From Membranipora membranacea (lineage: Eukaryota; Bryozoa; Gymnolaemata; Cheilostomatida; Membraniporidae), in NCBI GenBank assembly GCA_914767715.1, contig OU612066.1, positions 27,996,283 through 28,060,282 of the forward strand: 64,000 bases of DNA, read 5' to 3'. Each line of letters opens with the position of its first letter. The stretch's first letter is position 1. The position numbers were made by a program, and so were the translations under genes. Below the pieces are notes generated by a model that saw only the letters and a program-made list of their open reading frames with translations, was not told the DNA's origin and ran no database searches. Of this stretch, positions 11,745-24,042 are shown piece by piece.

Positions 11745-13130
11745 ATGGAGCTTTCTCAACTCGTGTGTAGAGTGGGAATTCGTGTCAACAATGTGAAACC
11801 TGTCGACATCTTTGCGTTCGAAGTCGTATTTAGCTTTCTGTCTGGTATAGGACATCCCTTATACCTAAGGTGATCTTGCTTCTGTACTCACAAATGCCTT
11901 GTTTTACTTTTAGTAACAATAATTAACCTTTGTGAATTGAAGACAAACCGCATTATCATTAACATAGGTAACATTACAGACCAGCCTGACTTTGTATTGT
12001 TAGGGTAACTTATAATCAAAGTTCTAGTGGTAGGGTGAGCTGTTATCATTCAAGATAAAATTATGATTATAATAATGTATTGATGTACCAGGGCTCAACA
12101 TCTCTTTTGGCTTCTTATGCGCAACACATACATAGAACATATTTAAACATACTCATCAATTGTTTTATTCTGTTACAACAGCTCATAATTAATGCCATAA
12201 TGACAGTTGACAACCTAATATACGACGAAGCCTTCAAAAAGTATCTGGATGTTGGACATACAGATGAAGAAGACGAGGCACTTGAAAGGCAGATTAGCAA
12301 AAATGCTAAAATAGTAGATCCGGAAGGCAGGACACATTACATCGAATTATTGGGACTACCTCCTTCAACCAACTCCTTAAATTGTCAGGTATGTACAACT
12401 TAAAAATATGTCTGGTAAGGCGTATATATTTCAAGTCATTCAAATGTTGCAGAAAAACATCTCCGTTTATCGAAATCTTCCGTAACATAATATAAACTCA
12501 CCAGCAACAGCGACATAGCTAACCTGGAAAGAATATTGACACACATAAAAACATTTCCCGATGAACCATAAAAATAAAAACCAAACAATGCTATGTGTTT
12601 ACCCTGTAAGAAATAACAAATTTGTTCACCACATAAGCAGCACTTAGGGTAACACAGAGTTCACGGTTCACAGCTTAATGATCCATTTATAAACAAAACC
12701 TTCAGCCAATTGTCAACCTAGCAGCTCAAGCACCTCATACTAATTCTGGCTGAAATAACGGTGTTTAATCCTTGACATTTTCTACCTTTTTTCATCTGCA
12801 ATCGGATTTCAGTCCAGTCCTCCCCAGAACATAGATAATTGTATAAATATGATATGATCCCACATAAGAAAAGTTTACATCTTCTCCCAAGTTACCCTAC
12901 ATTATACAAATTACATTGGTAACTTTTATAATTCTCTTTTTTAGAATCAAATCAAGATAACCTTTCATCATTCCTCCACAGAGGCGAAGTTCAAGAGCAC
13001 GATGACCTTTTACATCACTATGATCTCAGTAGTGACGTCACTTGTGATAAATGGTATTAGAAATTATCAGGAGCGTAGAAGAAGAATAAAACTTATGGTG
13101 CAAAAAAATGAGAGAGCGTTCGAAAAGTAA
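11745..13130 (+). CDS. Candidate multi-exon gene for a small single-pass membrane protein
   Basis: Two exons are well supported. 12182-12388 contains an ATG at 12200 (MTVDNLIYDEAFKKY, acidic, 63 codons) and ends CAG|GTATGT. 12945-13130 follows TTTTTTAG in phase 0 and ends TAA. The last exon has a hydrophobic stretch (FYITMISVVTSLVI) followed by a basic tail (ERRRRIKLM), suggesting a C-terminal membrane anchor with positive residues on the cytosolic side. An upstream segment, 11745-11869 (MELSQLVCRVGIRV), sits after a TACAG acceptor, but its donor phase does not match 12182 simply. I do not recognise the family; product size is 124 residues if translation starts at 12200. Confidence 0.5.
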
Positions 13131-16100
13131 AATGAAAAAAATATTTGTCTGAAATAGAAAAATTGTAAAAAACTTAACAGGCATCCCAGAAATCGATCAA
13201 GAGTACTTGTAATGCCAGCCAGGGTTCTCGAATTTTGACAAATTAGGGGGAGAGTGAAGGGGACACCCTCCGCATTGGTGGCAAAATTTTCATGAGTACG
13301 GGTAAGCCTGGGGTTTGAGATCTACTTATTGGTCCAGAAAACAGTTTCAATTATCCGCCTGTTTAACTCTGTCTTATACGAGTAAACTTGGTATTCTATT
13401 CCAATAAAACCCTCAATAAATGTCCCCCCCCCCCCTCTCCTCGCAAAAAAATGTAATGCGTTAATGGTCACTGAGGGAAAGGATTATCAATGCACAAGAA
13501 CCAATACCAATACTTTACCTCCTGACAATAACAGCGCTATCTAGATCTGTTGCCGAGTCGAAAGCGGGTCGTCAGCCACAAACTGAGCAGGTCAATGTCT
13601 TTCACGAGTTAAGTTGCAGTGCGCCCAGTCTCAGCCTTTGGCTTGCAACTGGGCCCTACCACTTGAAGCACCCCAGCCTGACTGATGCAAGTTACGAGTT
13701 CACACAATATTTTGTACTCGATTCAAAATAAGGCTGTGGGCTGTTTACCATTGTTGCTGTTTCAAAGAACATCATTGCTTTTCAATCGCCTCATTATAAT
13801 CACAGAGTAAGGATAGATATCTCTGTGTTATAATTATACTCTCAATTGGCATGCTGGTGTTGCGACATTTTCACCGGCCGATGCAGGGCATTTTATATTG
13901 ATCAATGTCCTGGAGTTTCTCAACAACTATGTCAATGTAGTTAGTTGATGAATAAAAAATGATAGGTTGTCATACCACACACTGCTACTGCAAGTTAGTG
14001 CATGGTACTTGTAAATCATAAGACCATCAACAGCAATGCCTGGGATGGTGTCAAATTGAGGTGTTGGCAAAAGATCATCTGAAATGGTCATCAGCAGCCA
14101 ACTTGAGTCGTAGCAAGAAATTTGATACAAGGATCATTTCAGAATCATTTGATAAGAGGATCAGTTCAGAGCCAGTGAGTTTTTTAGCTAGCTTCGCTGC
14201 AGTTTCATGCAAAGCTTATGACGAGAGGCAACATTACTGCTAATAATTTGATGGATACATGATGTACTTGACGTAATAGCCCCTGGGCTGTCCTACTATT
14301 TGTACTTGAACTGGTGAAAGTAAATTTACTCTTGGTAAACATTGGTTATAGACAAAAATGAATATTCTATTATATAGTACAGCATGTCAAGTATGTGAAA
14401 TCATGAATAGGTTAAGATGATAATAACATTTAAACAACTCTGAAGCTGCATTCTCATCGGCTAGTTCTGTGGGCCAAGCTGTTGTGAAATCGTCTCCTTT
14501 TTTATAAAGAGAAAACAACTCATTGGGATCAAAATTTTACTTCTACACATCTGTAGAGTACCAGGTATAGTGAAACTGTCATAGTATATTTGAGACATAA
14601 AATCTGTGAAGTATGATCTGCCTTTTTGTGTGCTACTAGGTAGAGGTAAAGTAGAACCAATCTATCAACTTATCAGTACAGCTCACATTATTGAACTAAA
14701 CCTACTAGAAGAGTATTAGCAACTGATAAGTGGTCAATCGAGGAGCTGTAATGTCCAATAGAAATAAATGAAAAAAAATGCACTGGACTTAGCCATTGTT
14801 CCCTAAACTTAAAAATTAAATATTTCGGATCATTAGAAAATTTGATTCACATATTATTATGAATATTTTTGTAACTTTGTTCAACATCATTGTACTAAAC
14901 AATACATTGACTTGAATTTGGAGCTAGTTTATGACAAAACTTGTAATTCTTGTGAGATTCCTTGGTGTGACCGAGTGGTCAGATAATGAAAGATACATGT
15001 AGTTTGGGTGCACTGATAGAACATTCACTGATGTAAATGTCACTGGCTTGCATTATATGTAAGGGTGATATATCAAGAAATATAGACCAATCATGAACGA
15101 CACAATAATATCAAGAGTTATACCCACATGAACAGAGAGGAGACAACCTTTGATAACTGTATCTATTATGGCTATTGATTGAGGTTTCAATGTGAGTATG
15201 ACTTGAACATATTAAGAGTGTATACATATTCAAATACAGGGTATACTATTTGTTGAATGTGTTTGATGATGAATCATAGGTCATCCTTACTAGTGTTGGC
15301 TGATTGTCTGGGTGAATAATGGAAGGCATTACCAGCATGAATCTTGACTGATAGAGGTTTTCTCGAAGCTGTGTCAAGAGTATTATATCACATCTTATTC
15401 AGGAGTCTTGAGGGAGCTTTCGAACAATCGCTTCTCGGCCTATTGACAGCTTGCTGCAGACCTAGTTCAGTAGGTCTTCCATAGCCTCAAATATTTAAGT
15501 TGTATACTAGTTTTTAAGATGTATCACATTCTCAGTATGAGGATTAGGGCACCTTGCGTCCTCTTTAGAGGCAGCCCAATCTTCTGCTTCCTACTACACA
15601 TCAACTCTCACAAACCATTAGATTTGGAAAAGGGATTGTCCAGCACTGTAGTCCTATGTATTCGACTCATTGGGCCTCTGTGCGCTGTATCTCGGCGGCA
15701 TGTATTAGGATGAGGTAAAAGTTATAGCATACTGTTGATCCAATCTCCGTAACAGACAGCAAACATAGGAACATTCATCCTCGATTGATAGATTAGAAAT
15801 AAATGAATATAAAAATCTACACATGCTGCTAGAAGGCACACAACAGACAGAAGGGAGGGGGACAACTCTTGTTTTTCTGTTCACTGATCTGTTTCAATGT
15901 CTCAGTGTTTTGTTAGTGAAATTTGAATAACCCAAACTGAAGTATTCTGCTGAACATCAACAGAAATTCCTCCTATCAATCAGTGGCATCATAATTATGA
16001 TGACGATAAATTATCAACTCCAAGCAGGGCCGGATCTATGCATGTGAATGGAGAGCTCCTCCCACAGTGGTTATGGCAACTCTGGCCATATTACAGGATC

Positions 16101-16857
16101 CTTGCGTGTGAACGAAGAAGTAGAGCATATTTTGCAAAGCACTCCTTGATCTTCTACCTCCCTGGGTGAAAATAGTGAAAGTGCCCAATATTGGATCTAT
16201 AGGGTTTCACTAGAATGTATTGCTGATGATAATAACTCAGACCCCAGAGCCAAGCCAATAAAATCAGCTGAAAGCAAACCATCTTAGGAACTTTCACTAT
16301 ACTATGGACGATCTCTTAACGCAGCCAAGCTGGATGACCTGCAGCAGTACACAACACAATAAATGATCCGGTGCTCTTTGTCTAATTGAAGCAAGAGCCC
16401 ATAATTCCAACATCCCTGTGTACAACAGAGCATTGGTTGAGAAGTAGCCATACACCTTCAGTCAGGTGTTGATGGTTAATTAGTGAACCAATACACATCT
16501 GAAACTGTGTTGGCTCTCTGGCTACGTGTTCAAGATCCTGAGCCATCCACCACTGTCATTGCTTGTATTTGCCATCATCCTAGCAGTGACGATGACCTTC
16601 TCTGTCCTTTACGGAAGATACTTTATGTAGGCTATGGTCTATATTACTCTAGCTCTAACATCATGATAGTAGTGGGTTTCAATATCATTCCATTGGTTTT
16701 TTTCTGTTCACAGTTCAGCCTCGACTGGCATTATCTATTCAAAACCTGTAAGAGGGGAAAAGATAGACCTGGACATATTGACTTCACGAAACAGGTCTGT
16801 AAACCACCGACGCATTTTTACATGACACACGTGATTATTGTAAGTTACTTGATAGCC
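13131..16857. other. Long non-coding stretch
   Basis: No ORF with a recognisable domain or coherent splice pattern. A C-run lies near 13424-13437. ORFs at 14061-14243 and 15519-15713 look like chance. Confidence 0.5.
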
Positions 16858-17037
16858 TGCACACAAACTAAACTGCGCAGAGTGTTGATTGATAAGCAAC
16901 TGACTTTCTCCAACCATATCAAGAGTGTATTTACAAAACACAACCAACTCAACCAACTAAGTCTAAACACATCTGGGCCGCTATTATATACTTCAACTAA
17001 CATCAGGTCAGTGCTGACTTCAGCCAGTCCCGACTGA
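16858..17037 (+). pseudogene. LINE reverse-transcriptase remnant, 5' part
   Basis: In frame, the peptide LIDKQLTFSNHIKSVFTK matches the post-catalytic block of non-LTR reverse transcriptases, where 'lGv.iD..L.f..Hi..v..K' is typical. A stop follows at 17035. No YADD region is found upstream. It may be the same copy as the remnant at 21930, which carries the next conserved block. Confidence 0.4.
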
Positions 17038-17324
17038 AGCTCTCTTGTTATTGATGCAAGCGAAGACCAAATGATAAAATCAAATGCCATGCACTAAAAA
17101 ATCACCAATCCCCACACATCACATCCCATCAGCCATGCCATTGCTCCAATCGCCAATTTATTACAGCTGTCTGTTGAGATCTGCTATGGATAATATCTTC
17201 TTATTATCATCTCACCCACTCCGCCCTTCAATACAACTGGAGACTGGCAGAAAGACGTGTGTGTAGCTGCAAACACAAAGGTCGAGAGTCAGAACTCAGA
17301 AATTGCAAAAATTATCAAATAATC

Positions 17325-17553
17325 AATTGCGCCATCTGGCCATCTCACCATCCTGAAAAATAATGGGTTGATAACACTAATGAGCATGCCCGCTATTCAC
17401 TACTCAGTGTTATTTTCTCTTGTCCCATAGGACATTCTACTGCACCATCCCCACACTATGCAACTGCATACTTGTTAGGGTTATTGGCCTTACATTGCCC
17501 ATTGCTGGGACCCCTTGTGGTCAGTTTTTTAGCTGTCTTTCCAGCTCTTCAGC
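17325..17553 (-). mobile_element. tRNA-related SINE-like repeat, copy 4 (diverged)
   Basis: Shares GCGCCATCT, CCCGCTATTCACTACTC, GTTAGGGTTATTGGCCTTAC and AGCTGTCTTTCCAGC with the other copies, but lacks the B-box end. It is the oldest-looking copy. Confidence 0.75.
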
Positions 17554-18877
17554 AATTATTCTTCACATGCTGGCTAATGACATCGTAGTTGTAAGCTCAC
17601 ATTTTATGCACTATGAAACAATGATGTTTAGCATACATATTATTTAATTTTCTCAGCCATTCTTTCGAAGCGTTGGTTTGTGTGTCAGCTCTGCTCAGAG
17701 AAATAATTAGGCAGTCATATTGCATACTGGCTGGAATCGAGGTTAAATGAAAGCAAGGAGTTGTGCTCACTTGGCTCATCAGAGGATAACTCCTTTAAAT
17801 GCTGAATGCAAATTCACTTTAATATTACGGATGATTTAGTAATATCATTGATGACGAATATGACACTTCTCTGCAATGAAATTCTTTGATAGCTTTATGT
17901 AAAACCGGCATTGTCAATCTACAACTTGATATTGCTATCCTTATCCCATTTTAACAGTCGGCAGCACAATTTATTACCCCGCTCACATTAGTGGCATTCT
18001 GCAATCAGTCCTTGCTCCATACTTGGTAGCTGATAAGGAAGTCAATGTGCAAATATCATCATGACACAAATTTTTCAAACCGAACTACATTCTGACATTT
18101 ACAAACAAGGCGATCAGTGATAAGGTTGGTGAGCAGTGTAGATAAGAAATCCACTGTAGTACGAACAAACGAACGTAATATACATTGTGTGCAGTGATAC
18201 GCCCATCCCTGTCGTACATCAGAAGAGGTTAAGCTTATTAAACTATTCTCCGCTTAGATCCTAGCACTATTCTATTGAACGCAATATCTGATTGGAAACT
18301 GGTTGCTATATGTGAACGAGATATATATATTCTTTGTGGATTCAAGAGAGACCAGTGAATGTTGGACATCTCAGCACGATTCAATTGTGACATATATGTA
18401 CTTACCAACCAAAAAACCATCTACAAACACTGTGAGTATTTAATCTGTTCTTACATCTTAACCTTTTGTGTATACTATTTAACCTGTACCTGTATATAGG
18501 CACACTCAGTTCACTCATGTAGCTGAGTACAGCACCGTAAAGTCCTGTGTATTACAGAGCATAACACTTAGCACATTTATGACATATATATTGCTTTGTT
18601 ATGTGATGGAGAAATGATATTATCAAGAGTGACAAACTTGACTACAAGATGATTGGTGCACTGCATTACCTATCACGGTTACCAAAGGGCCCTAAAACTA
18701 CCATTTGAACACACAGGCAGACCTAACATGTGGTCTCTATGTGTCTTTAAGTGTTATGTCTTGGTGACAATAAAAAGTTGTGCTATAAATAACACATGAT
18801 TTTTCTCGTAAGGGTTTGGTAAAATTTGACCTGAAACTAGCTCTATAAGAACTGCTTTCTTCTGAATCCCAGTCAAC
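17554..18877. other. No gene seen
   Basis: AT-rich; only short unrecognised ORFs on both strands. Confidence 0.5.
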
Positions 18878-21719
18878 AATCCTAATTGGAATGTGATGTT
18901 GGCACCAGTTTAAACTCAAAGGTATAATTTATGTCTTTGGATTATGAGCTATTGTTCTCAATGCAATCCAAAGACTAATCTGCTAGTCAAATAGTAATTT
19001 CGGAAGACATAGTTAGATTTGCCTTCAAATTCGTCCATCGATGTTATATGTACAATCTGCACTGTTTATCAGCGCTCCCAATACAGAAAAATCATACGAA
19101 TATAGATCACAACAGGGTATCACAATAAAAAAATTTAATTTAGAACACTTTTTTTGCATGCATACAGCTTCCAGTCAGTACGAAAATCTGTAACTTTGAA
19201 ATTTATTGAAGATTTTGATCAAACATATCAATGCAGGAATAAGTCTAAGTCGTCATTGCTGAGTGGGTTACCCCTCTAGAGTACAGGTACAGGTGTTTTC
19301 AGCAATCCCAACAATGAAACATCACGAAAATATAGATAAACAGGGAATCACAATCAAATAAAAAATTCCGACATTAATATGACATTCTGTAACTTCAAAG
19401 CGGCAACCATTCGATCAATATGACAGGCAATCTATGTTACCTCAATTGCAGGGAATCAAGACACAACATGCAACGTTATTTTTTCTGCTGGACCATGTAA
19501 ATGTAGGTATGTAGCTTCATGAGTTACAGGATATAAACATATAGTAATGATATACAGTGGGGACACATAAATTTAGTGCCTGTGGTTTTTCATTTGCTTT
19601 GGGAAAATTGTGCAGCTGGATGCACAAACTCATTATCCCTATATGTTACATTTTTCTGTTAAGATACAACGATACAACATACAGTGGTGCGTATACCACT
19701 GCACAACACACAGATCTTCAGCTAGAAACCATGAGTCAAGCGCTGTTTCGAGGCCTTCTCTAGTCCAACCTCCTCATGGCCGGCCCCAGCAGCATGAAGC
19801 CACCCCTGTGTGTTGATGAGCATCTCAATCCATCTCATCGATCCCTCAGTGCATTTTGTAAGTTTCGGTGGTTTGACCAATGAACTCCCTTCCGCATAGG
19901 AAAAACGTGCTGGAAAGAGGGTTATCTTGATAACCGCTTATAATAGGATAAATATTATTTTTGATTCAGAATCTGCAGCATTGAAAACTCATATGGACAT
20001 AGTTTGGGAAATAATTTTAGTATTTGGATAGTCAGTTATAGCATTTTCTGCCTGTTTTGCGGACAATTTGGCAGAATTTTTCATGAGTTATGTCACTAAA
20101 ACGAAGATTTATCAACATTCAAGCCTCCAATGATTTGGAAACCCTGTCTCACAGGGTTTTCAATGGTGCAGACTCTGAATCAAAACTCATTTTTATCCTA
20201 ACATAAGCGGTTTTCAAGATAACCCTCTTTCAGCAGGTTTTTCCTATGCGACGTTGGTTAAAAGTACCAAACTGGAGAGAGGACAACTCCGAATTGAGGC
20301 AAATATAAGAGCTCAGAAAACTGTCTATTGGTGTGTTTACGCTGTTGCCCAACCAGGGAGGCTGCCAACTCCTCATTGTTTCAGTGTAACAATGTTCGCC
20401 CCATCACTCTCATGCTTATACTCTAAGCCAAACCAGTGCAGGGAGGTTTGCTTTCCATCAACTCGTCGGCGCAACGTCGCTAATCGTCAAGTAACCCGCC
20501 CCTCGTGCCATAGTTCACTAGTACAACTCATACACAATTCAGAGAGATGACTTGTTTGCGCTACAGCCAGTGGGCTGACTGTGATCTCCTGTCTCGCTCT
20601 GCCTGCCTTTTATGCGATGGCCAAGCTTTTAATCCTATGATTGTAATGCCTTAGATCTAACTCAGACTCACTTTCGTTTTTCACCCTGCAGAGATTAAAC
20701 TACTTTAATTTGAGCATTAAAGGCATAATCCTGCTTAGCCTTCTACCCGAGCAGTTTGCTAATCATCAATTAATCCCCTCAATCTAATCTTTACAAGGAT
20801 TATAAACAAAGGAATTAAATGCTGGCCAACTCCACAAAACAAAGTGAATGCGTTAAACCCCAGCTTAGAAGCAATAGGATAACTGGGATTACAGGATTAT
20901 ATATACACAGAAATTGTTTGGTGACAAATCACATACCAGCTGGAGGAAATAAAACAAAACAAACCTGTTATGTGGCAATTGAACACTATCAACACTGTCC
21001 AATTTATATAATTACAACAAAAAGACAAGTCGCATAGGGTTGTACTGTGATCAAAGTAGAGGCAGCAATTAAAATAGCGAGCAATGATTTTGGAGGCGAC
21101 AACAGTGGTCAGGGCTTGATGCATTTCGGGGCCTTGTACCATATCAAGAGTGATGCAGTCTATCCAAATCCATTCTTTACCAACCAAAATCATTTACAAA
21201 ACTGCGACAGTTGTGTGCTTATTAGCTACACTCCCCTACCCCTGCTCGCCCTCAGCTTTCAATATTGTATGGTAGAGAGAAATTTGCAATAGCAGCGCTT
21301 TTCTATTGCTGCTTTATATTGCACACAAAAGCAGTCATCAAATTAAGCCCTGTAGTTTAAACCTGGTTGAGATAAATAAACTGCCCTAATCCGGAGTGAT
21401 AAATTTCAAAGTTACAGATTTTCGTACTGACTGGAGGCTGCATGCATGCAAAAAAAATGTTCTAAATCAATTTTTTTATTGTGATACCCTGTTGTTATCT
21501 CTATTCGTATGATGTTTCTGTATTGGGAGCGCTGATAAACAGTGCATATTGCATACATGACATCCAGGCACGAATTTGAAGGCAAATCTAACTATGTCTT
21601 CCAAAATTATTATATGACTAGCAGATTAGTCTGTGGATTACATTGAGAACAATCCAAAGACATAAATGATACCTTTGAGTTTAAACTGGTGCCAACATCA
21701 CATTCCAATTAGGATTATC
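18878..21719. mobile_element. 2.8-kb element with long inverted repeats
   Basis: The left arm (about 18878-19208) is the reverse complement of the right arm (about 21392-21719), starting at AATCCTAATTGGAATGTGAT; arms are some 330 bp and visibly diverged. A second direct, diverged copy of part of the left arm lies near 19300-19400 (CAGCAATCCCAACAATGAAAC against CAGCGCTCCCAATACAG). The interior has no recognisable transposase. Outer flanks give no clear target duplication. It is probably a non-autonomous DNA element. Confidence 0.7.
19893..20250. mobile_element. Foldback/MITE nested in the 2.8-kb element
   Basis: About 100-bp arms starting CGCATAGGAAAAAC and ending GTTTTTCCTATGCG are inverted copies, sharing GAGGGTTATCTTGA and TTTTGATTCAGA. 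The loop is about 150 bp. No coding capacity. Confidence 0.8.
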
Positions 21720-21929
21720 CCTAATTACATAGGCAATGACATTTACGATTGATTCAAATGAAGATGTTTTTTTTCTAACTTTGCTTTCAATAGTTAATTT
21801 GTGAGTTGAAAAGGTAGCTTGTGGATTCCTAGCAAAAATGGCAAATCCCATATCAAGCCTCCGGCGATGGCCTAAAATCCTTCTAAGTAGCCTGCATGGC
21901 CCAATCTGCTATCAGACACGGACAAAACA

Positions 21930-22270
21930 AGACTAGAGAGGATCCAGCGCTCTGCTCCTCGGATTATGCTGCCATTCTCTGACAACTATGAACAGAGACT
22001 TGACAATCTAGCACTACCGGCCATAACATTTTCCCGCGCACCTATTGCAGTGAACAATCCACTGAAATAGCCGACAATGATCATCACTGCCTGAACCGTC
22101 GTATTAGAATAAATACAAACAGAAAATCCGCCCGGGGAGCAAAAATAGATAAATCCAAGTCATCCTAGTGTAGAACAACTAAATGACAAAAAAAAACTTT
22201 TTGAATTCTACTCGCTTTTTTTCAACTGATGCAGCTCAGACTCTTTTTTATTTTATTTTTCCATCTATGT
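21930..22270 (+). pseudogene. LINE 3' remnant
   Basis: The frame starting ACA AGA CTA GAG reads TRLERIQRSAPRIMLP, then YEQRLDNLALPAI, the conserved C-terminal block of many non-LTR retrotransposons. It ends in a stop and an A/T-rich 3' region. The upstream catalytic part is absent. Confidence 0.6.
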
Positions 22271-22780
22271 GCCGCACATTTGATGCTATCAACCTATTAT
22301 AGGACTGATGGATAATAATAAAGCAATAAACAAACTTCACACTTCAAACTTCATGACCAAAATTCTGAGCTCAGACTGAACCTGTGCTAGAGAGTGCTTA
22401 CTTGTGAGTAATTTTTTATCCTGCACCAATCTATGATAGAGTGCAGGGTAATCGCCAAGCAAATATTATTGGATTTGATCCCCTTCAGCCAACTGCTGCC
22501 GATTTTTGTTGGGGTGTCATTAGTCTGCAGTGTCAATGTTGTGTGGTCTCAATTCATGGCCATTGAGGCAACATGGACACCTTTTCAACTTGGTTGAAAG
22601 GGATAATATTGAACGATAGCACATGATAACAATGAGAGTGCTGATTGTTAGCATTTGCTACAACTGTTATCTTATATTGTTGGTACAGCTTGATTTATCC
22701 TAACAGTCAATTGAATGAATTCTATAGCAATATGGAAAGATGACTCTTACAAACAAACCCTTGTTCGTCGCGAACAAAAT

Positions 22781-24018
22781 CTGTAGTGAGATGAACCACG
22801 TTCCCACAGTGATGACGAGGAGGTCCTTTCTGTGTGTCTGCTGGCTGGTTGGGTGATGCACGCTGTTGAACTTACCTCGTGAGCAATCTGGGTTGCATTG
22901 TAACCAATCGTCCAATCACTTGTTTTGTCATGTCAAGTCCCACATTTTTCATAGTTAGAGTTTTGGTGGTAATTGCCCACTCTTGTCTATCTATTAAGTT
23001 TAATTGCTCTGAAGGAGAACAGGAGCAACCCAGAATGCAGGCACATTCAATAATTAAACAAATGCAGGTCTGAATACCAACTATTTATTGTCGCGGCATT
23101 TGCCCAACTTGCCTCTGTGTTCAGAACAATCAGGTTGTGCATTGTGGGAAATCAATCATGTGATTTCCACAGGACCACTCTTCGCTACTTTTGTATTGTA
23201 GGACTTCAATCACTATGTTTCCAAGGTTCGATTTTGTAAGGATTTCGGGAGTAATCGCCCCATGGAAATGGCATCAAAATCAAATTCCGATTGTGACGAA
23301 TGACTTTTTAGACGCGAATATCCATACCGTGTTTATTCAACCTGCTACTCCTAATTGGCGGCGTGGCTGAATGGTTAGCGCGCTTGCACGCAATGCCTTC
23401 GGGGTTCAAGTCCCGGCCGCGGCAGATTCTCTTCATGTTTTTCCCATAATGGGAATGGTTAGAATCCACTGGATTCTAACCATTCGAAATTGGAGTGAAC
23501 CACAAAATCGAAGCATGGAACCATAGTGAATGCATCTGTCATGAAACTATGCAATACCAGTTTTCATTGTTTAACATCATTCCAAAATTCATCCTGATTG
23601 GAGATATATGTAACAGATATTTTAATTAGACATTTTTGATTGAGGTTTCTGTAAACAATGCAAATTGACATCTTGTTTACTTCATAAACTAACAAATAAT
23701 ATGCACAAACAGAAAACATCAAAGATTGTTTGTGTGAATGCAATTGCCAAAATGTGTAAATTGTGCATCCAATTCGACAAATGCAACTCAATATCTACAA
23801 GCATCGAATGATATTAACTAGATAAAATGCAACTAACGACAATTCGTGCATGCTTTTAATATGATCTGGTTTGTTGCCAATATATTTATTGCAAAAGTAA
23901 ACAAATGACTAAAAAAGGTTTCATTCATTCCCTCGTTGTGCAGCATAGAGTAGAAGACCTCTACCTAAAATACAACTAAGTTTCAAAATATGATATACAG
24001 TTTTATCTCCTTTTGTAG
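22781..24018 (+). repeat. Duplicated upstream block of nucleotidyltransferase-TPR gene 1
   Basis: Aligns with 63118-63939 upstream of the third paralogue: shared segments include CCACAGTGATGACGAG/AAGG, GAGCAATCTGGGTTGCATTG and GGGAAATCAATCATGTGATT. Each copy ends at an equivalent acceptor (CTCCTTTTGTAG) before the first coding exon. Differences include a SINE-type insertion here (about 23217-23560) and a 34-bp element in the other copy. Confidence 0.85.
23357..23425 (+). repeat. tRNA-like head of a SINE-type insertion
   Basis: Has an A-box (TGGCTGAATGG) and B-box (GGTTCAAGTCC), with a TCGGG/CCCGG T-stem, but the acceptor stem pairs only partly and the anticodon arm is short, so it is not a believable tRNA gene. 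A hairpin around TTAGAATCCA-TGGATTCTAA follows. The surrounding 340 bases are missing at the paralogous site near 63590, which supports a mobile insertion. Confidence 0.7.
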
Positions 24019-24042
24019 AGAGTGTATTCAACGGGAAGAATA

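Noticed and set aside
16483-17037. 184-codon ORF as a host gene
   Set aside because: Only its last 60 codons resemble anything, a LINE block; the rest has no domain or splice support.
20254-20550. 98-codon ORF in the 2.8-kb element as a transposase
   Set aside because: No catalytic motif or homology recognised, and too short.
23357-23425. Functional tRNA gene
   Set aside because: Acceptor stem does not pair and the anticodon arm is defective; the segment is part of an insertion.
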